A stretch of DNA of 64,000 bases from Treponema sp. (GTDB lineage: Bacteria; Spirochaetota; Spirochaetia; Treponematales; Treponemataceae), in the NCBI GenBank assembly GCA_017484285.1, contig JAFUTH010000006.1, positions 124,001 to 188,000 on the forward strand, written 5' to 3'. The position numbers were made by a program, and so were the translations under genes. How positions within the stretch are numbered: the stretch's first letter is position 1; each line of letters opens with the position of its first letter. The notes below the pieces were generated by a model. That model was not told the origin of the DNA. It ran no database searches and saw nothing but the letters and a program-made list of their open reading frames with translations. Shown here one piece after another: positions 15,145 to 24,930 of the stretch.

Positions 15145-17028
15145 ATGAATCGTTCTAAAATCGTTGTTCTTGACTTTGGCTCGCAATACGCGCACTTGAT
15201 TGCGAAAAGATTCCGTGCGATGGGCTACTACTCAGAAATCGCGCTTCCGAGTGCGGATTTGAGCGTGTTTGAAGGCGCAAAAGGCGTTGTGTTTTCGGGC
15301 GGGCCTTCAAGCGTGTACGAAAAAGATGTGCCTGAGTTCAACGAAGCGATTTTGAACCTCACTGTGCCGATTTTGGGCTTGTGCTACGGGCATCAGCTCA
15401 TGGCAAAAAGCTACGGCGGTTCTGTGGGCAAGGCGGAAGTCGGGGAATTCGGCTTTGCGGAACTGAATGTAAACGAGGCGGGAAAGAATTCTCCGCTTTT
15501 TAAAGATGTTACGCCTGTCACACAAGTGTGGATGAGCCATCAGGACGGCGTTTTGTCGCTCGGCGAAGGCTTTGAAGTGATAGGAACGACGAAAGACTGT
15601 CCGTTTGCCGCCGTGCAGAACCTTTCCAAAAAGCGATTCAGCCTTCAGTGCCACTGCGAAGTCAAAGATACGCCCGAGGGCAACAAAATCTTCAAGAATT
15701 TCGCGGATATTTGCGGCATGGAAGTGAACTGGGACGAAGACACGGTTTTGGCTCACATTTTGGAGACGATTAAAACAGACGCAAAAGATAAAAATGTGCT
15801 CCTCTTTTTGAGCGGCGGAGTTGATTCCACCGTGGCATTCGCGCTTCTCAACAAGGCGTTGGGGCAGGAGCGCGTGCTCGGTCTTCACATCGACAACGGC
15901 TTTATGCGCAAAAACGAAAGCAAAAATGTCGCAGAAAGCTACCACAAATTCGGCTTCAATAATTTTATCGTTGAGGACGCAAGCGAAAGTTTCCTTTCAG
16001 CAATCAAAGGCTTAACCGATCCGCAAAAAAAGCGCATGGCGGTGGGCGAAAACTTCATCACCGTGCGAGACAGCGTTGTTGCGGCACAAAAACTCAACGA
16101 AGACGACTGGATGCTCGCGCAGGGAACGCTCTACCCCGACATCATCGAGTCGGGTGGTACGAAAAATTCCCACACAATCAAAACGCACCACAACCGCGTC
16201 GATGGAATCCAAAAACTCATTGCAAAAGGCTTGATTATCGAGCCGCTCAAAGATTTGTACAAAGACGAAGTTCGCGCGATGGGGAAAAAATTGGGCTTAG
16301 ATGACAAACTCGTCATGAGACACCCCTTCCCAGGTCCAGGGCTTTCAATCAATGTGCTCTGCTCAAACGGCATTCTTTCAGACGATGACAAAAAAGAACT
16401 CGAAGCCGCGCAAAAAGAGCTTGATTCAATCAAAATCACGCACTTCTGCGAGCATTGCACGGCGACCATGCAAAAATATGTGCTTCCCGTAAAATCCGTG
16501 GGCGTTCAGGGCGACTTCCGCACCTACCGCTTCCCCGCAGTCCTTCGCTTCAAAAAAGACGAAGAAAACGGCTTCTGCCACTTCCCAAAGCACTGGAAGA
16601 AAATCGAGGACGAATCAAGTGCCATCACGAATTCGGCAAAGCTCTTGAACCGATGCGTTATCGCACTGTGGCAAAATCCCGCCCTCAGCGACAGCGACTT
16701 GAAATTGCAGGAAGGCTACTGTGACCGCCGACGGCTCGACCAACTCCGCGAAGTTGACAACATCGTGCTTACAAATCTTCACGAATCAGGCTGGTACGAC
16801 AAAATCTTCCAGCACTTGACGATTGACCTGCCGTATGCTTCCGCGCCCGACAGAGCGAGCTTCGTGCTTCGCCCCGTCTGCTCGGAAGATGTTATGACGG
16901 CGCGCTTCGCCCAGCTTGACCGCGATTTGCTCAACAAAATCGTTTCCGAAATTGCCGCGCTTCCCTTCGTTGACGCGCTCTATTTTGATGCCACGAACAA
17001 ACCGCCTGCAACGTTCGGCTGGGAATAA
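15145..17028 (+). CDS. guaA: GMP synthase (glutamine-hydrolysing), long form
   Basis: 627 residues from ATG 15145, which has GGAGA 5 nt upstream; the in-frame start at 15112 precedes that site. It makes GMP from XMP, ATP and glutamine. The glutamine amidotransferase domain has GLCYGHQ with the Cys nucleophile near 79; the ATP-pyrophosphatase loop LSGGVDST is near 223. Most bacterial GuaA proteins have about 515-525 residues. This one carries roughly 100 extra in the C-terminal dimerisation region (FRTYRFPAVLRF... to the end), reminiscent of the long form in animals and some bacteria. No partner purine genes are adjacent. Confidence 0.95.
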   Translation: MNRSKIVVLDFGSQYAHLIAKRFRAMGYYSEIALPSADLSVFEGAKGVVFSGGPSSVYEKDVPEFNEAILNLTVPILGLCYGHQLMAKSYGGSVGKAEVGEFGFAELNVNEAGKNSPLFKDVTPVTQVWMSHQDGVLSLGEGFEVIGTTKDCPFAAVQNLSKKRFSLQCHCEVKDTPEGNKIFKNFADICGMEVNWDEDTVLAHILETIKTDAKDKNVLLFLSGGVDSTVAFALLNKALGQERVLGLHIDNGFMRKNESKNVAESYHKFGFNNFIVEDASESFLSAIKGLTDPQKKRMAVGENFITVRDSVVAAQKLNEDDWMLAQGTLYPDIIESGGTKNSHTIKTHHNRVDGIQKLIAKGLIIEPLKDLYKDEVRAMGKKLGLDDKLVMRHPFPGPGLSINVLCSNGILSDDDKKELEAAQKELDSIKITHFCEHCTATMQKYVLPVKSVGVQGDFRTYRFPAVLRFKKDEENGFCHFPKHWKKIEDESSAITNSAKLLNRCVIALWQNPALSDSDLKLQEGYCDRRRLDQLREVDNIVLTNLHESGWYDKIFQHLTIDLPYASAPDRASFVLRPVCSEDVMTARFAQLDRDLLNKIVSEIAALPFVDALYFDATNKPPATFGWE

Positions 17029-17034
17029 TTTTTG

Positions 17035-17063
17035 TTGTATAAACGGTAATTAGACGCTATAAT
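17035..17063 (+). promoter_or_regulatory. Strong sigma-70 promoter of the PilZ gene
   Basis: TTGTAT (17035-17040), exactly 17 nt, TATAAT (17058-17063). Predicted start near 17070 gives a leader of about 84 nt that contains the G10 tract. A second possible -10, TATAGT (17116-17121), touches the tract. Confidence 0.6.
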
Positions 17064-17122
17064 GACTGTGATTTAAACGGACTCCACTCTTCCACGGGGA
17101 ATGTACAAATTTCTGTATAGTA

Positions 17123-17132
17123 GGGGGGGGGG
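17123..17132 (+). repeat. Homopolymeric G10 tract upstream of the PilZ gene
   Basis: Ten consecutive G, 21 nt before the start codon and 7 nt before the ribosome site AGGAGTGG. It is the longest mononucleotide run of G or C I saw in the window. Such tracts change length by slippage and are known phase-variation switches in Treponema pallidum promoters. Confidence 0.8.
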
Positions 17133-17153
17133 ACAAAATAGGAGTGGTTTTAT

Positions 17154-17975
17154 ATGACTGATTCAGAGAAATCAATTTACGGACGCAAAGTTTTCTTTCT
17201 CAACCCAACGGTCACCTTTGAAGAAGAAGTTATCGAACGGTTGCGCGTCATGGAATACGAAGTGTATGCCATCTCTGATCATCGCGTTGCAAAAAATATT
17301 CTTCGTCTCAACCCAGATTCAATCTGTTTTGTCATGCCGAACAGCGGTCTCAGTCAAGTTGGCTGGCACAATTTCCTTAAATCATTTGAGAACGAACCAA
17401 AATTTTCCACGCTTGATGTCGGTGTTATCATGCACAAGCTTCCCGAAGACCGAATCAACTCATTCCTTGCGGGATTGCAATACGACGCGGGCTGTTTTTT
17501 CCTCGAGGACGACTCAGAAGAGCTGTTCCACAAAATCACCGCATCGCTGGACAAACTCGGTGCAAAGGGCTTGCGAAAATATGTGCGCGCTGACTGTATC
17601 AACGACCGCAGTGCCGAAATCTACTGGCTTAAAGCCAACAAAATGATTAAGCTCAAGATGATTGATATTAGCGCGGTTGGAATTGCGGCAACAATTTCGG
17701 CAAATCAGCAGAACGAAGTGTTCGTCAATCAGCTCATTTCGGGCGCATACATCAACATGGGTAAGATGCAGGTAACTGCTTCTCTCAAAGTTACGGCAAT
17801 AAAAACAGCGGGAAACGCAGTCTTGGTCGTCTTGATGTACGGTTCAGACATTGAGCCAAGCGCGCTCACGACAATCCGAAACTACGTTGCTGACATGCTC
17901 AAGCATAAATTGCAAGACTCGATTGCCAATCTTCCGCTCGACAAAACCGACTACAATACGCTTGAGCTAAAGTAA
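17154..17975 (+). CDS. PilZ-domain protein, predicted c-di-GMP effector
   Basis: 273 residues. The C-terminal domain has the PilZ binding signature RKYVR (141-145) plus DISAVG (171-176), which wraps cyclic di-GMP. The N-terminal about 130 residues resemble a receiver-like alpha/beta fold (KVFFLNPTVTFEEEVIERLRVMEYEVYAI) but I see no phospho-Asp motif. Predicted to be cytoplasmic; PilZ proteins in spirochaetes tune motility and attachment. Ribosome site AGGAGTGG lies 7 nt upstream. The leader carries a G10 tract after a strong promoter, so expression may be phase variable. It stands alone: guaA upstream has its own promoter. Confidence 0.88.
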   Translation: MTDSEKSIYGRKVFFLNPTVTFEEEVIERLRVMEYEVYAISDHRVAKNILRLNPDSICFVMPNSGLSQVGWHNFLKSFENEPKFSTLDVGVIMHKLPEDRINSFLAGLQYDAGCFFLEDDSEELFHKITASLDKLGAKGLRKYVRADCINDRSAEIYWLKANKMIKLKMIDISAVGIAATISANQQNEVFVNQLISGAYINMGKMQVTASLKVTAIKTAGNAVLVVLMYGSDIEPSALTTIRNYVADMLKHKLQDSIANLPLDKTDYNTLELK

Positions 17976-17985
17976 AGCCGCTCGC

Positions 17986-19386
17986 TTAAAAATCATACTT
18001 CGAAAGATTTTCTGCGCCGTCCACCACAATCCACTGGGCGGCGTTTTCTTTTGTAATCGGCTGAAAGTATTTTTTATACGCCGCAATCACTTGCTTTGCA
18101 GAGACTTTTTGCACAAGCTCCGCCCGCTTGAGGTACGCGCTCTCAGAGCCGTGATACTCGAGGCTTGCGATTACGCTTGACGCAACGCCCGCCGATGACT
18201 GCGATGAGCTAAAAATCGACGAAATGTATTTGTTTTTGTACTGGTCGAGTTTGCTGGCAACGCTCTTTTCGTCAAACGCGTCGATGGCTTCATAGGTGAA
18301 TTCTTTGAGCTGAGCCTTTTCGGTCGCCTTGTAGATTGAAATCGCGCCTAAAAGCTTTTTTCCGCCGACAACGCCGCTTCCGATTGAATAGACTGCGCCG
18401 TGCTTTTCGCGCACGATTGAGAAGAACAAATCATCGATGTACATAGACGCAATCGCAAACGGAATGTACTCAGCCGACGTGCGCTCTGGGCACGGGAAAA
18501 TGCCGGTAATGTAGCCCGTGTCGCCCGCCTGTGCATTTGCGACAAAGACGTTCTCGCCGTTCGGGGCAAAATCAGGAATTGAAGGAAGCGCGAATGGCTT
18601 TGCCTCAATCAAGCCGAATGACTCATCAAGGCGGGAGACAAAATCTGAGAGCAAATCGCTGTTGAAGTCCCCGATGATGACGATTTTGATGCGCGATGCG
18701 TTCAAGAGCGAGGCATGATGAGATTCGATCTTTTCGAGCGTGATGTTCGGAAGCGTCTCTTTTGTCGCAGAAACCGCCGTTGCATAAGGAGTGCCTGAGA
18801 ACGCGGCTTTTGAAAGCGCCGTACCGAGCGCACCCGAGGGATCGGATGCCTTTTGTGCGATTGTGTTTTCTGCTTTGGTCACCGCCTGTGTATAATCAGT
18901 TTCACTAAAGAGCGGATGGAACACGCCATCCGTAAAAATAGCAAGCGCTTCGTCCACATTGCGCTGAATGCACGTAAAGCCCGCCGTTGAATAGTCTCGC
19001 CCCGCCGATGAGGTGAACGAAAAACTGTTTTCATACTCGCGCTTTTGGATATCTTCGTATATAAATTTTTCGCTTCCGTGCAGCATGAGCGAAAGCGTGA
19101 GTTTTTCAATTCCGCCGAGATTTTCATCAATCACGCTTGAGCCGCCTTCAAAAATCATGCGGAACACGACGATTTTGCTTCCGTGATTTTGCTTGACGAT
19201 GACAGGAATGCCGTTCGAGAGCGTTTTTGTCTCAAAATCGCGGATATTGTCGGCATAAAATGACGACGCTCCCCTGCTCGACGCGCATGAAGAGAGCAAC
19301 AAGGTGAGCGCAAGGGCGCACGCAAAAAAAAGCGCTGACGCACTAGTGCGGGCTCTCGGGGCAGTATGTGTGTTAAAGCGTGTCAT
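17986..19386 (-). CDS. M16 peptidase-like lipoprotein lacking the zinc motif
   Basis: 466 residues. Signal sequence with lipobox LLSSC and then ASSRG; predicted lipoprotein. The fold is M16 (TLSNGIPVIVKQNHGSKIVVFRMIFEGGSSV), but where HxxEH should be it has LTLSLMLHGSEKF, so no catalytic zinc site. M16B enzymes often work as pairs of one active and one inactive subunit. The gene overlaps the active partner's stop by 4 nt (ATGA), strongly suggesting a heterodimer. ATG 19386 is preceded by GAGGAG. Confidence 0.88.
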   Translation of the reverse strand: MTRFNTHTAPRARTSASALFFACALALTLLLSSCASSRGASSFYADNIRDFETKTLSNGIPVIVKQNHGSKIVVFRMIFEGGSSVIDENLGGIEKLTLSLMLHGSEKFIYEDIQKREYENSFSFTSSAGRDYSTAGFTCIQRNVDEALAIFTDGVFHPLFSETDYTQAVTKAENTIAQKASDPSGALGTALSKAAFSGTPYATAVSATKETLPNITLEKIESHHASLLNASRIKIVIIGDFNSDLLSDFVSRLDESFGLIEAKPFALPSIPDFAPNGENVFVANAQAGDTGYITGIFPCPERTSAEYIPFAIASMYIDDLFFSIVREKHGAVYSIGSGVVGGKKLLGAISIYKATEKAQLKEFTYEAIDAFDEKSVASKLDQYKNKYISSIFSSSQSSAGVASSVIASLEYHGSESAYLKRAELVQKVSAKQVIAAYKKYFQPITKENAAQWIVVDGAENLSKYDF

Positions 19387-20876
19387 TTTTGAATCTCCTC
19401 TGTTTTGTCGTTCATCCAAAAGGCATTTTCTGCCGTTATCTCTTGAAAGCCGTTCTTGATGAATTCGGTTTTGTATGTTTCCCAGACAGACGGGCTGACT
19501 CGCACGAGCAAAATGCCCTTTTTGTCGGTTATGTAGTCATGAATGAATGAAATCACATCGTTTTTCGTTACGCGGGCGATATTCTCGTCATACGAAAAGA
19601 AATAATCCGCGCCGCACGCTGACCAAAAGAACGACAGCGACGACAAAATCGCTTTTGCGCTCTCAAGCTCATACACGCGGGAATCCTCGAGCTGCTTGAT
19701 GACTGAGGAAATGCTGTTCTTTTCGTAAAATGAATCGCTCGTGATGAGCGGAACGGCGTCGTTTTTGAGCGTTCTGAGGAATTCTTCGGCTTTTTGCACG
19801 GGAGAGCCGCCGTCTTGATTGAGCACATACGCATAAAATCCCAAAATGCCGCTCGCACGCCGAGTCGGATACGATAAGCCGACGTAATCGGTGTTGGGAA
19901 TCGAAAGTTTTTTGTTTGAAACGAGGCTCGTGGCAAAATCTCCCGACGGATTGTTCAAGAGATTGACGAGCACGTCCGCCGCATAGGTGTCTTTTGCGTC
20001 AAATTCGCCGTCAGGACCGCGCACGTAGTAGACAACGCTCGTAACGCCATCGGACGTTCCCGGGGTGACATGCACGAGCTTGAGGTCGCCACCGAGAAAA
20101 GCGAGCGGATTTTTACTCGCTTGCGGAAACACCGGCGGCTCTTCACGCGGATTTTTCCAGTCTCCGTAAATCGATTTTACATACCGATATATTTCTTCGT
20201 GATGAACGTCGCCGCCGACAAAAATCGCGGAATTTTCGGGCACGTAATACTGTTTTTGCATGGCACGCAAGTCGTCCGTCGTTGCGTTTTTGACGACAGA
20301 CGGCTCTCCGCCCGGATCAAGCCGCCACGCGCCCTCGGGAAACAAGTGCTTTGAGAGTGCCGCCGAGCGAATGTGCGCGGGGTCAGTGAAATCCGCGTTG
20401 ATTTCGGAGAGCACGACTGCCTTTTCGTTCGCAAGCTCTGTTTTGTCGAGATTCGGTGTTCGGAGCGCATATGACCAGAATTCAAGCCCGTTTTTGACCT
20501 GAGATGACGGAACGGTAAAAAAATAATTGACGCGGTCAATCCCCGTTGAGCCGTTTTCGTCGATTGCGCCCATCTTGTTTTCGGCTTCGGTGAATTCAGT
20601 TTGATTGGCGTATTTTGAATTTCCTTTGAACAGCATGTGCTCGTACAAATGGAACAGTCCCGCCGTTTCGGGTGTTTGCGTAACGGCACCCGCACGCACC
20701 GCAAGCTCTATATACGCGAGCGGAGCCGAATCATCTTCCGCAACGAAGAGTTCAAGCCCGTTTTCAAGCGTGTAGCGGTACAGGTTCGGAAATGAGGTTT
20801 CTTGCGCAAAGAGAAAAACGGAAAGCGAAAGAAAGAGAAAAACGCACCACGTGCGAAGAGATTTCATGTACTTCAT
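19383..20876 (-). CDS. M16 family zinc peptidase, active subunit
   Basis: 497 residues with a signal peptide (WCVFLFLSLSVFLFAQ), so periplasmic. The inverted zinc motif HLYEH is at 76-80 (H76, E79, H80), and ELANEKAVVLSEIN supplies the downstream Glu ligand region near 155. It should degrade or process peptides in the periplasm. It is the catalytic partner of the overlapping downstream gene, with which it shares an ATGA junction. ATG 20876 follows CAGGAA at about 9 nt; an in-frame ATG at 20867 is the alternative. Confidence 0.9.
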   Translation of the reverse strand: MKYMKSLRTWCVFLFLSLSVFLFAQETSFPNLYRYTLENGLELFVAEDDSAPLAYIELAVRAGAVTQTPETAGLFHLYEHMLFKGNSKYANQTEFTEAENKMGAIDENGSTGIDRVNYFFTVPSSQVKNGLEFWSYALRTPNLDKTELANEKAVVLSEINADFTDPAHIRSAALSKHLFPEGAWRLDPGGEPSVVKNATTDDLRAMQKQYYVPENSAIFVGGDVHHEEIYRYVKSIYGDWKNPREEPPVFPQASKNPLAFLGGDLKLVHVTPGTSDGVTSVVYYVRGPDGEFDAKDTYAADVLVNLLNNPSGDFATSLVSNKKLSIPNTDYVGLSYPTRRASGILGFYAYVLNQDGGSPVQKAEEFLRTLKNDAVPLITSDSFYEKNSISSVIKQLEDSRVYELESAKAILSSLSFFWSACGADYFFSYDENIARVTKNDVISFIHDYITDKKGILLVRVSPSVWETYKTEFIKNGFQEITAENAFWMNDKTEEIQK

Positions 20877-20903
20877 ACTATCCGCGTTCCTGTGGCGAAA
20901 ATT

Positions 20904-22574
20904 TTACTGATTGAGCGCAGAAACAACCGCGCCGATACCCGCCTTTCCGACGTTGCTTGATTTTCCGACGCCCCATGCGGTTGTGCCGTCGTGCTTTGTA
21001 ATCTGCACGTATGCGACCGCGTAGGTGTCACTACCCATACCGACCGAATGCTCGTGGAAGGCAGTGATGTTGAATTCGGGAACAGGAGTCTGCGCAAGCG
21101 CGGCAACAAACGAGTCGAGCGGACCGTTACCCTTTCCACCGATAGAAATCTTTTCGCCGTTATACAGAATCACGCCACGGCACGAAACATTCTCTTTCGC
21201 GTCGTGTCCTTCAAGCTGAGTCGAAGCCAAATCAAGGACTGAAAGCGGCTCTTTCTTTCCAATCCACTGTTCTTCAAAGAATTTAAGGATTTCTTCGGGC
21301 TGGAGTTCACGCTGAGCGGCATCGCTCTTTGCCTTGATAAGGTCGCCGATTGCAGGCTGCATTGCCTTTGGAATCGCATAGCCGTAGTTGTGTTCGAGAA
21401 TGAATGAAGCGCCGCCCTTTCCGCTCTGCGAATTGATTCGGATAATGCCCTCGTATTTTCGCCCGATGTCGTGCGGGTCGATGAGAAGGTACGGCACATC
21501 CCAAGTGGCATCCTCGCTCATTTTTGCACGCGCGGCAAAGCCTTTGGCAATCGCGTCCTGATGACCGCCAGAAAGAGCGGTGTATGCCAAGCCGCCCGCA
21601 TAAGGAGAGCGCGGATTGATTTCCATTTTGGTGTATTCTTGGTACGCGTCTGCAATGTCGGGGAGGTTTGAAAAATCAAGCTCCGGGTCAACGCCCTCAC
21701 TGAACATGTTGAGCGCGACCGTCACGATGTCCAAATTTCCCGTGCGCTCGCCGTTTCCGAACAAGCAGCCTTCAACACGGTCTGCCCCGGCGAGTAAGCC
21801 CAATTCACATGAAGCAACTCCCGTTCCGCGGTCATTGTGGCAGTGCGTTGAAATAATCACGCAGTCGCGGTGAGAGATTTTCTGCGCGAAGTATTCGATT
21901 GAATCTGCGTAGATGTTCGGCGTGTAGCACTCAACGGTGGTGGGCAAATTGAAAATGATTTTGTTCTCTTTTGAGTATCCCCACTCGCTTCCAACCGCCT
22001 CACAAATTTCAATCGCGTAGTCAATTTCGGTCATTGAAAAGCTTTCGGGAGAATATTCGAGGCGGATTCGCTTTCGCTCGTCTTCGCTCAAATCCTTCAT
22101 GCAGTCTTTGATGACTTTTACGCCGTCAACCGCAATTTTGATGATTTCTTCTTTGCTCTTGTTGAAGGTGTATTTTCGCTGCGCGGGAGAAGTTGAGTTG
22201 TAAATATGGAAGATAACGCTCGGCGCGCCCTTAATGCATTCCATTGTGCGACGGACGAGTTTTTCGCGAGCCTGGCAGAGCACCTGAATCGTGACATCGC
22301 TCGGAATGCGGTTTTCGTCGATTAAACGGCGGATAAAATCATATTCGGTGTCGCTTGCGCTCGGAAAGCCGATTTCGATTTCCTTAAAGCCAAGTTTTAC
22401 AAGGAGGTCAAAGAAAGCAAGTTTTGTTTCGATTCCCATCGGGTCGATGAGAGCCTGATTTCCGTCGCGAAGGTCAACCGAGCACCAAATCGGCGCTTTT
22501 TCGATTCGTTTTGTGACCCATGTGCGGTTCTGCAATGGAATCGCGGGAAACGGTTTGTACTTAGATGCATTCAT
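20904..22574 (-). CDS. leuA: 2-isopropylmalate synthase
   Basis: 556 residues, the long LeuA form with the allosteric regulatory domain at the C-terminus. It condenses acetyl-CoA and 2-oxoisovalerate, the first step of leucine synthesis. The catalytic HMGL-like barrel shows WCSVDLRDGNQALIDPM near 30, and later STHCHNDRGTGVAS with metal-binding His residues. The C-terminal part has SVGMGSDTYAVAYVQI. ATG 22574 has AAGGAG 9 nt upstream. No leader peptide or T-box was seen in the short spacer to DUF4954. It lies alone among M16 genes; ilvH is 39 kb away. Confidence 0.95.
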   Translation of the reverse strand: MNASKYKPFPAIPLQNRTWVTKRIEKAPIWCSVDLRDGNQALIDPMGIETKLAFFDLLVKLGFKEIEIGFPSASDTEYDFIRRLIDENRIPSDVTIQVLCQAREKLVRRTMECIKGAPSVIFHIYNSTSPAQRKYTFNKSKEEIIKIAVDGVKVIKDCMKDLSEDERKRIRLEYSPESFSMTEIDYAIEICEAVGSEWGYSKENKIIFNLPTTVECYTPNIYADSIEYFAQKISHRDCVIISTHCHNDRGTGVASCELGLLAGADRVEGCLFGNGERTGNLDIVTVALNMFSEGVDPELDFSNLPDIADAYQEYTKMEINPRSPYAGGLAYTALSGGHQDAIAKGFAARAKMSEDATWDVPYLLIDPHDIGRKYEGIIRINSQSGKGGASFILEHNYGYAIPKAMQPAIGDLIKAKSDAAQRELQPEEILKFFEEQWIGKKEPLSVLDLASTQLEGHDAKENVSCRGVILYNGEKISIGGKGNGPLDSFVAALAQTPVPEFNITAFHEHSVGMGSDTYAVAYVQITKHDGTTAWGVGKSSNVGKAGIGAVVSALNQ

Positions 22575-22626
22575 TTTTTAACTCCTTACGTAAATTGTTG
22601 CTAATAACATAAAAATCACACGTGCA

Positions 22627-24828
22627 TTAGTCAAGAGTAGTGCGTTCTGACAGCGCGGGAAGCGGAAGCGTGAGTTTTTCAAAAACAGAGTGCAGTTTTT
22701 TATTAAAACTCTCCATTTCGGGCTTCATCTCACACAAGAATTCATTGTCGGTGATATTTCCCAAAACGGCGTCCATTTCGCGCGCGTTGCGGTAGGTGAG
22801 CATGCGGAAATCGTCGTCAAAATCTTTCATGCGCGAGATGAGGGCAGAATCATACATGCCCCGGTTGACGAGCGCGACATCCTCGATAATGCCGTCAAGA
22901 ATCTTCTGCGTGAATTCATGCACGGGGCACGAATACAATTTTTCGAGCACATTGAGCGCATAGGCGACTTTGTAGTCGTCATAGTGCGTTTGGCAATCAG
23001 TGTAATAGTCATGCACCTGCTGCCAAGAGTCGATGGTGTGCTCTTTGATAAGCTCAAACAGCTGGAGCACTCGCACCTCGGGAATAATCTGTCCGCCGAC
23101 ATTGACCCACTTCGTAAAGACTTCCATTTTTTGGATTTTTTCGATGTCGGCGTTTGTGAGCGATTCTATGCCGTTTCGGTCGCAATACTCACAGAGCGTA
23201 CGGACGGCAAAATATTTGACCATTTTACGGTATTCTTTGTAGGCTTTGACCGGCTTTAAAATCTTTGCGCCATATATCTTTTGAGCAGTGTTGTCGATGA
23301 GCGTAAAATCAGCGTCAGGATTTCGATGCAAGTAATTTTTTGCCACGCGGTACAGCTCATCTTTTGAAGAAGCGGCGAGCGCCTCTTCGTTCTTTTTAGA
23401 CTGCAAATACGCGCCAGTCAGCTCTATAAGACGGCGCAAAGCGACCTCGACTTCCTGCAATGTGTCGGGAGCGAGCGGATCGGTCTCAATATGTTGGATT
23501 TTATGCACGCGTTTGTCGCGCTTTTCGAATTTTGCCTTGTTGCGCGCGACTGCGTACATATTGTACAAAAACCAATACGCGGGAATAATCGTGACAGGCT
23601 GCCGCGGACCATTGCTTGCGACGAGCGAAAACGGGAACTGAATGTTCAGTTCGTTCTGGTAGCTTCCTTTTGAAATGAGCGTAAAACTCGCAAAGCGAGA
23701 ATTGTGCTTAAAGTCAGAGCACAAGCCCGGCCAAAATCCGCGTCCTGCGTACATTTCGCCATCTGCGGCGCGTGAATTGTGATTCGAGCCGATAGTCGCG
23801 CCCGAAGCGATATTGCTCTGCCCGGCAACAATCGACGCAATCAAGAACGACGAATTATGATGCTGCTCATGGAACGGGAAGATGAGATTATTGAGAATTT
23901 CGCAGCACGAGACCGTTGAGTTGTCGCCCAGCACAGAGTTGAGCAATCTCGCCCCGTACTTGAGCTGGCAGTTCCGCCCGATAACAAAGCGAACGGCGAC
24001 CGCCTGATAGAACACGCGTGAGCCATAGCCCAAAATACCGTTTACCAGCTCCACGCCCTCGCCCACCTGACTCGGCTCTTCGGGAGAGGATAAAATCGTG
24101 ATATTCTTGAGTTTGAACGCGCCCTTGATGTAAGCGGAATTGCAGACTTTGCAATCTTTGAGCAAGGTCGTGTTTTTGATAACGACATCATCCTCGATAA
24201 TGCCGAAGGTATCCAGCGCTTTTGAATTATTCGCCTCAGTAAGCTCAACAAAGCGCCGCTGCAAATATGCGTCATCGCGATATTTTGCCCACACATACGC
24301 ATCAGCCGGAATCATGTCCTCAAACGGGAGCACCGCGCGCGCGTCGTTTTCATTTCCGACGCCAATCCACACGCGATTGGACTCAGGCTCGCCCTCTTTG
24401 AGCACGCCGTTTCCGAATTTTGAGTGGTTCGTGCACGACATCTCATCGATATTGAAGATGATGTCGCGGCTTCCGATTTTGTAATTCGACAAATAGTGCA
24501 CGTTTCTGACAACGCTGTCATCGCCGACAACCACGTTCTGCACATATGAATTGTACAAGCCCGCAGTAAGCACTAAATCGTGATAACGCAATGAAATATC
24601 GCGCAGTGCGCCAACGACCAAAAAGCCATGTATTTCACACCCAGAGATAAGATGGGGATTGAACTCGTTTTTGTCGACCCACACGTTCGCCCAGTGCGGG
24701 TCATCATTTGTATTGCACGCTTTTAAGATTTTGATTTCTTTTGAGGTAAGATGACGTTTTCCGTCCAAAAAGAGATGAGAAAACTGCGGGAGCGTTGCAG
24801 CATGTGCGCCATTGCTTAATTTTACCAT
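22627..24828 (-). CDS. DUF4954 left-handed beta-helix protein
   Basis: 733 residues, cytoplasmic. Residues about 60-400 contain hexapeptide-like turns of a left-handed beta-helix (VVVGDDSVVRNVHYLSNYKI, GIIEDDVVIKNTTLLKDCKV, VIGRNCQLKYGARLLNSVLG), as in nucleotide-sugar acyltransferases. The C-terminal half is helical and charged. This matches DUF4954, a family of unknown role common in Treponema and Bacteroidetes. No catalytic His could be assigned. TAAAAT lies 6 nt before ATG 24828 with no ribosome site, so the transcript is probably leaderless. Confidence 0.82.
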   Translation of the reverse strand: MVKLSNGAHAATLPQFSHLFLDGKRHLTSKEIKILKACNTNDDPHWANVWVDKNEFNPHLISGCEIHGFLVVGALRDISLRYHDLVLTAGLYNSYVQNVVVGDDSVVRNVHYLSNYKIGSRDIIFNIDEMSCTNHSKFGNGVLKEGEPESNRVWIGVGNENDARAVLPFEDMIPADAYVWAKYRDDAYLQRRFVELTEANNSKALDTFGIIEDDVVIKNTTLLKDCKVCNSAYIKGAFKLKNITILSSPEEPSQVGEGVELVNGILGYGSRVFYQAVAVRFVIGRNCQLKYGARLLNSVLGDNSTVSCCEILNNLIFPFHEQHHNSSFLIASIVAGQSNIASGATIGSNHNSRAADGEMYAGRGFWPGLCSDFKHNSRFASFTLISKGSYQNELNIQFPFSLVASNGPRQPVTIIPAYWFLYNMYAVARNKAKFEKRDKRVHKIQHIETDPLAPDTLQEVEVALRRLIELTGAYLQSKKNEEALAASSKDELYRVAKNYLHRNPDADFTLIDNTAQKIYGAKILKPVKAYKEYRKMVKYFAVRTLCEYCDRNGIESLTNADIEKIQKMEVFTKWVNVGGQIIPEVRVLQLFELIKEHTIDSWQQVHDYYTDCQTHYDDYKVAYALNVLEKLYSCPVHEFTQKILDGIIEDVALVNRGMYDSALISRMKDFDDDFRMLTYRNAREMDAVLGNITDNEFLCEMKPEMESFNKKLHSVFEKLTLPLPALSERTTLD

Positions 24829-24863
24829 AAGCCGATTTTACCGAATAAAAACCGCTTTGAAAA
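24829..24863 (-). promoter_or_regulatory. Predicted leaderless promoter of the DUF4954 gene
   Basis: Minus strand: TTTTCA (24863-24858), 17 nt, TAAAAT (24840-24835), then 6 nt to ATG (24828). No ribosome-binding site. Confidence 0.55.
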
Positions 24864-24902
24864 GCAGAACGCGCGCTCATTGTGATTTCAGTTTCATTCA
24901 GC

Positions 24903-24908
24903 TATAAT
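24903..24908 (+). promoter_or_regulatory. -10 box of the large M16-like gene
   Basis: TATAAT 22 nt before ATG 24931, with a GGGTGGGA stretch in the short leader that can serve as ribosome site. Confidence 0.45.
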
Positions 24909-24930
24909 CCTCTCGGGTGGGATTTTTCTG

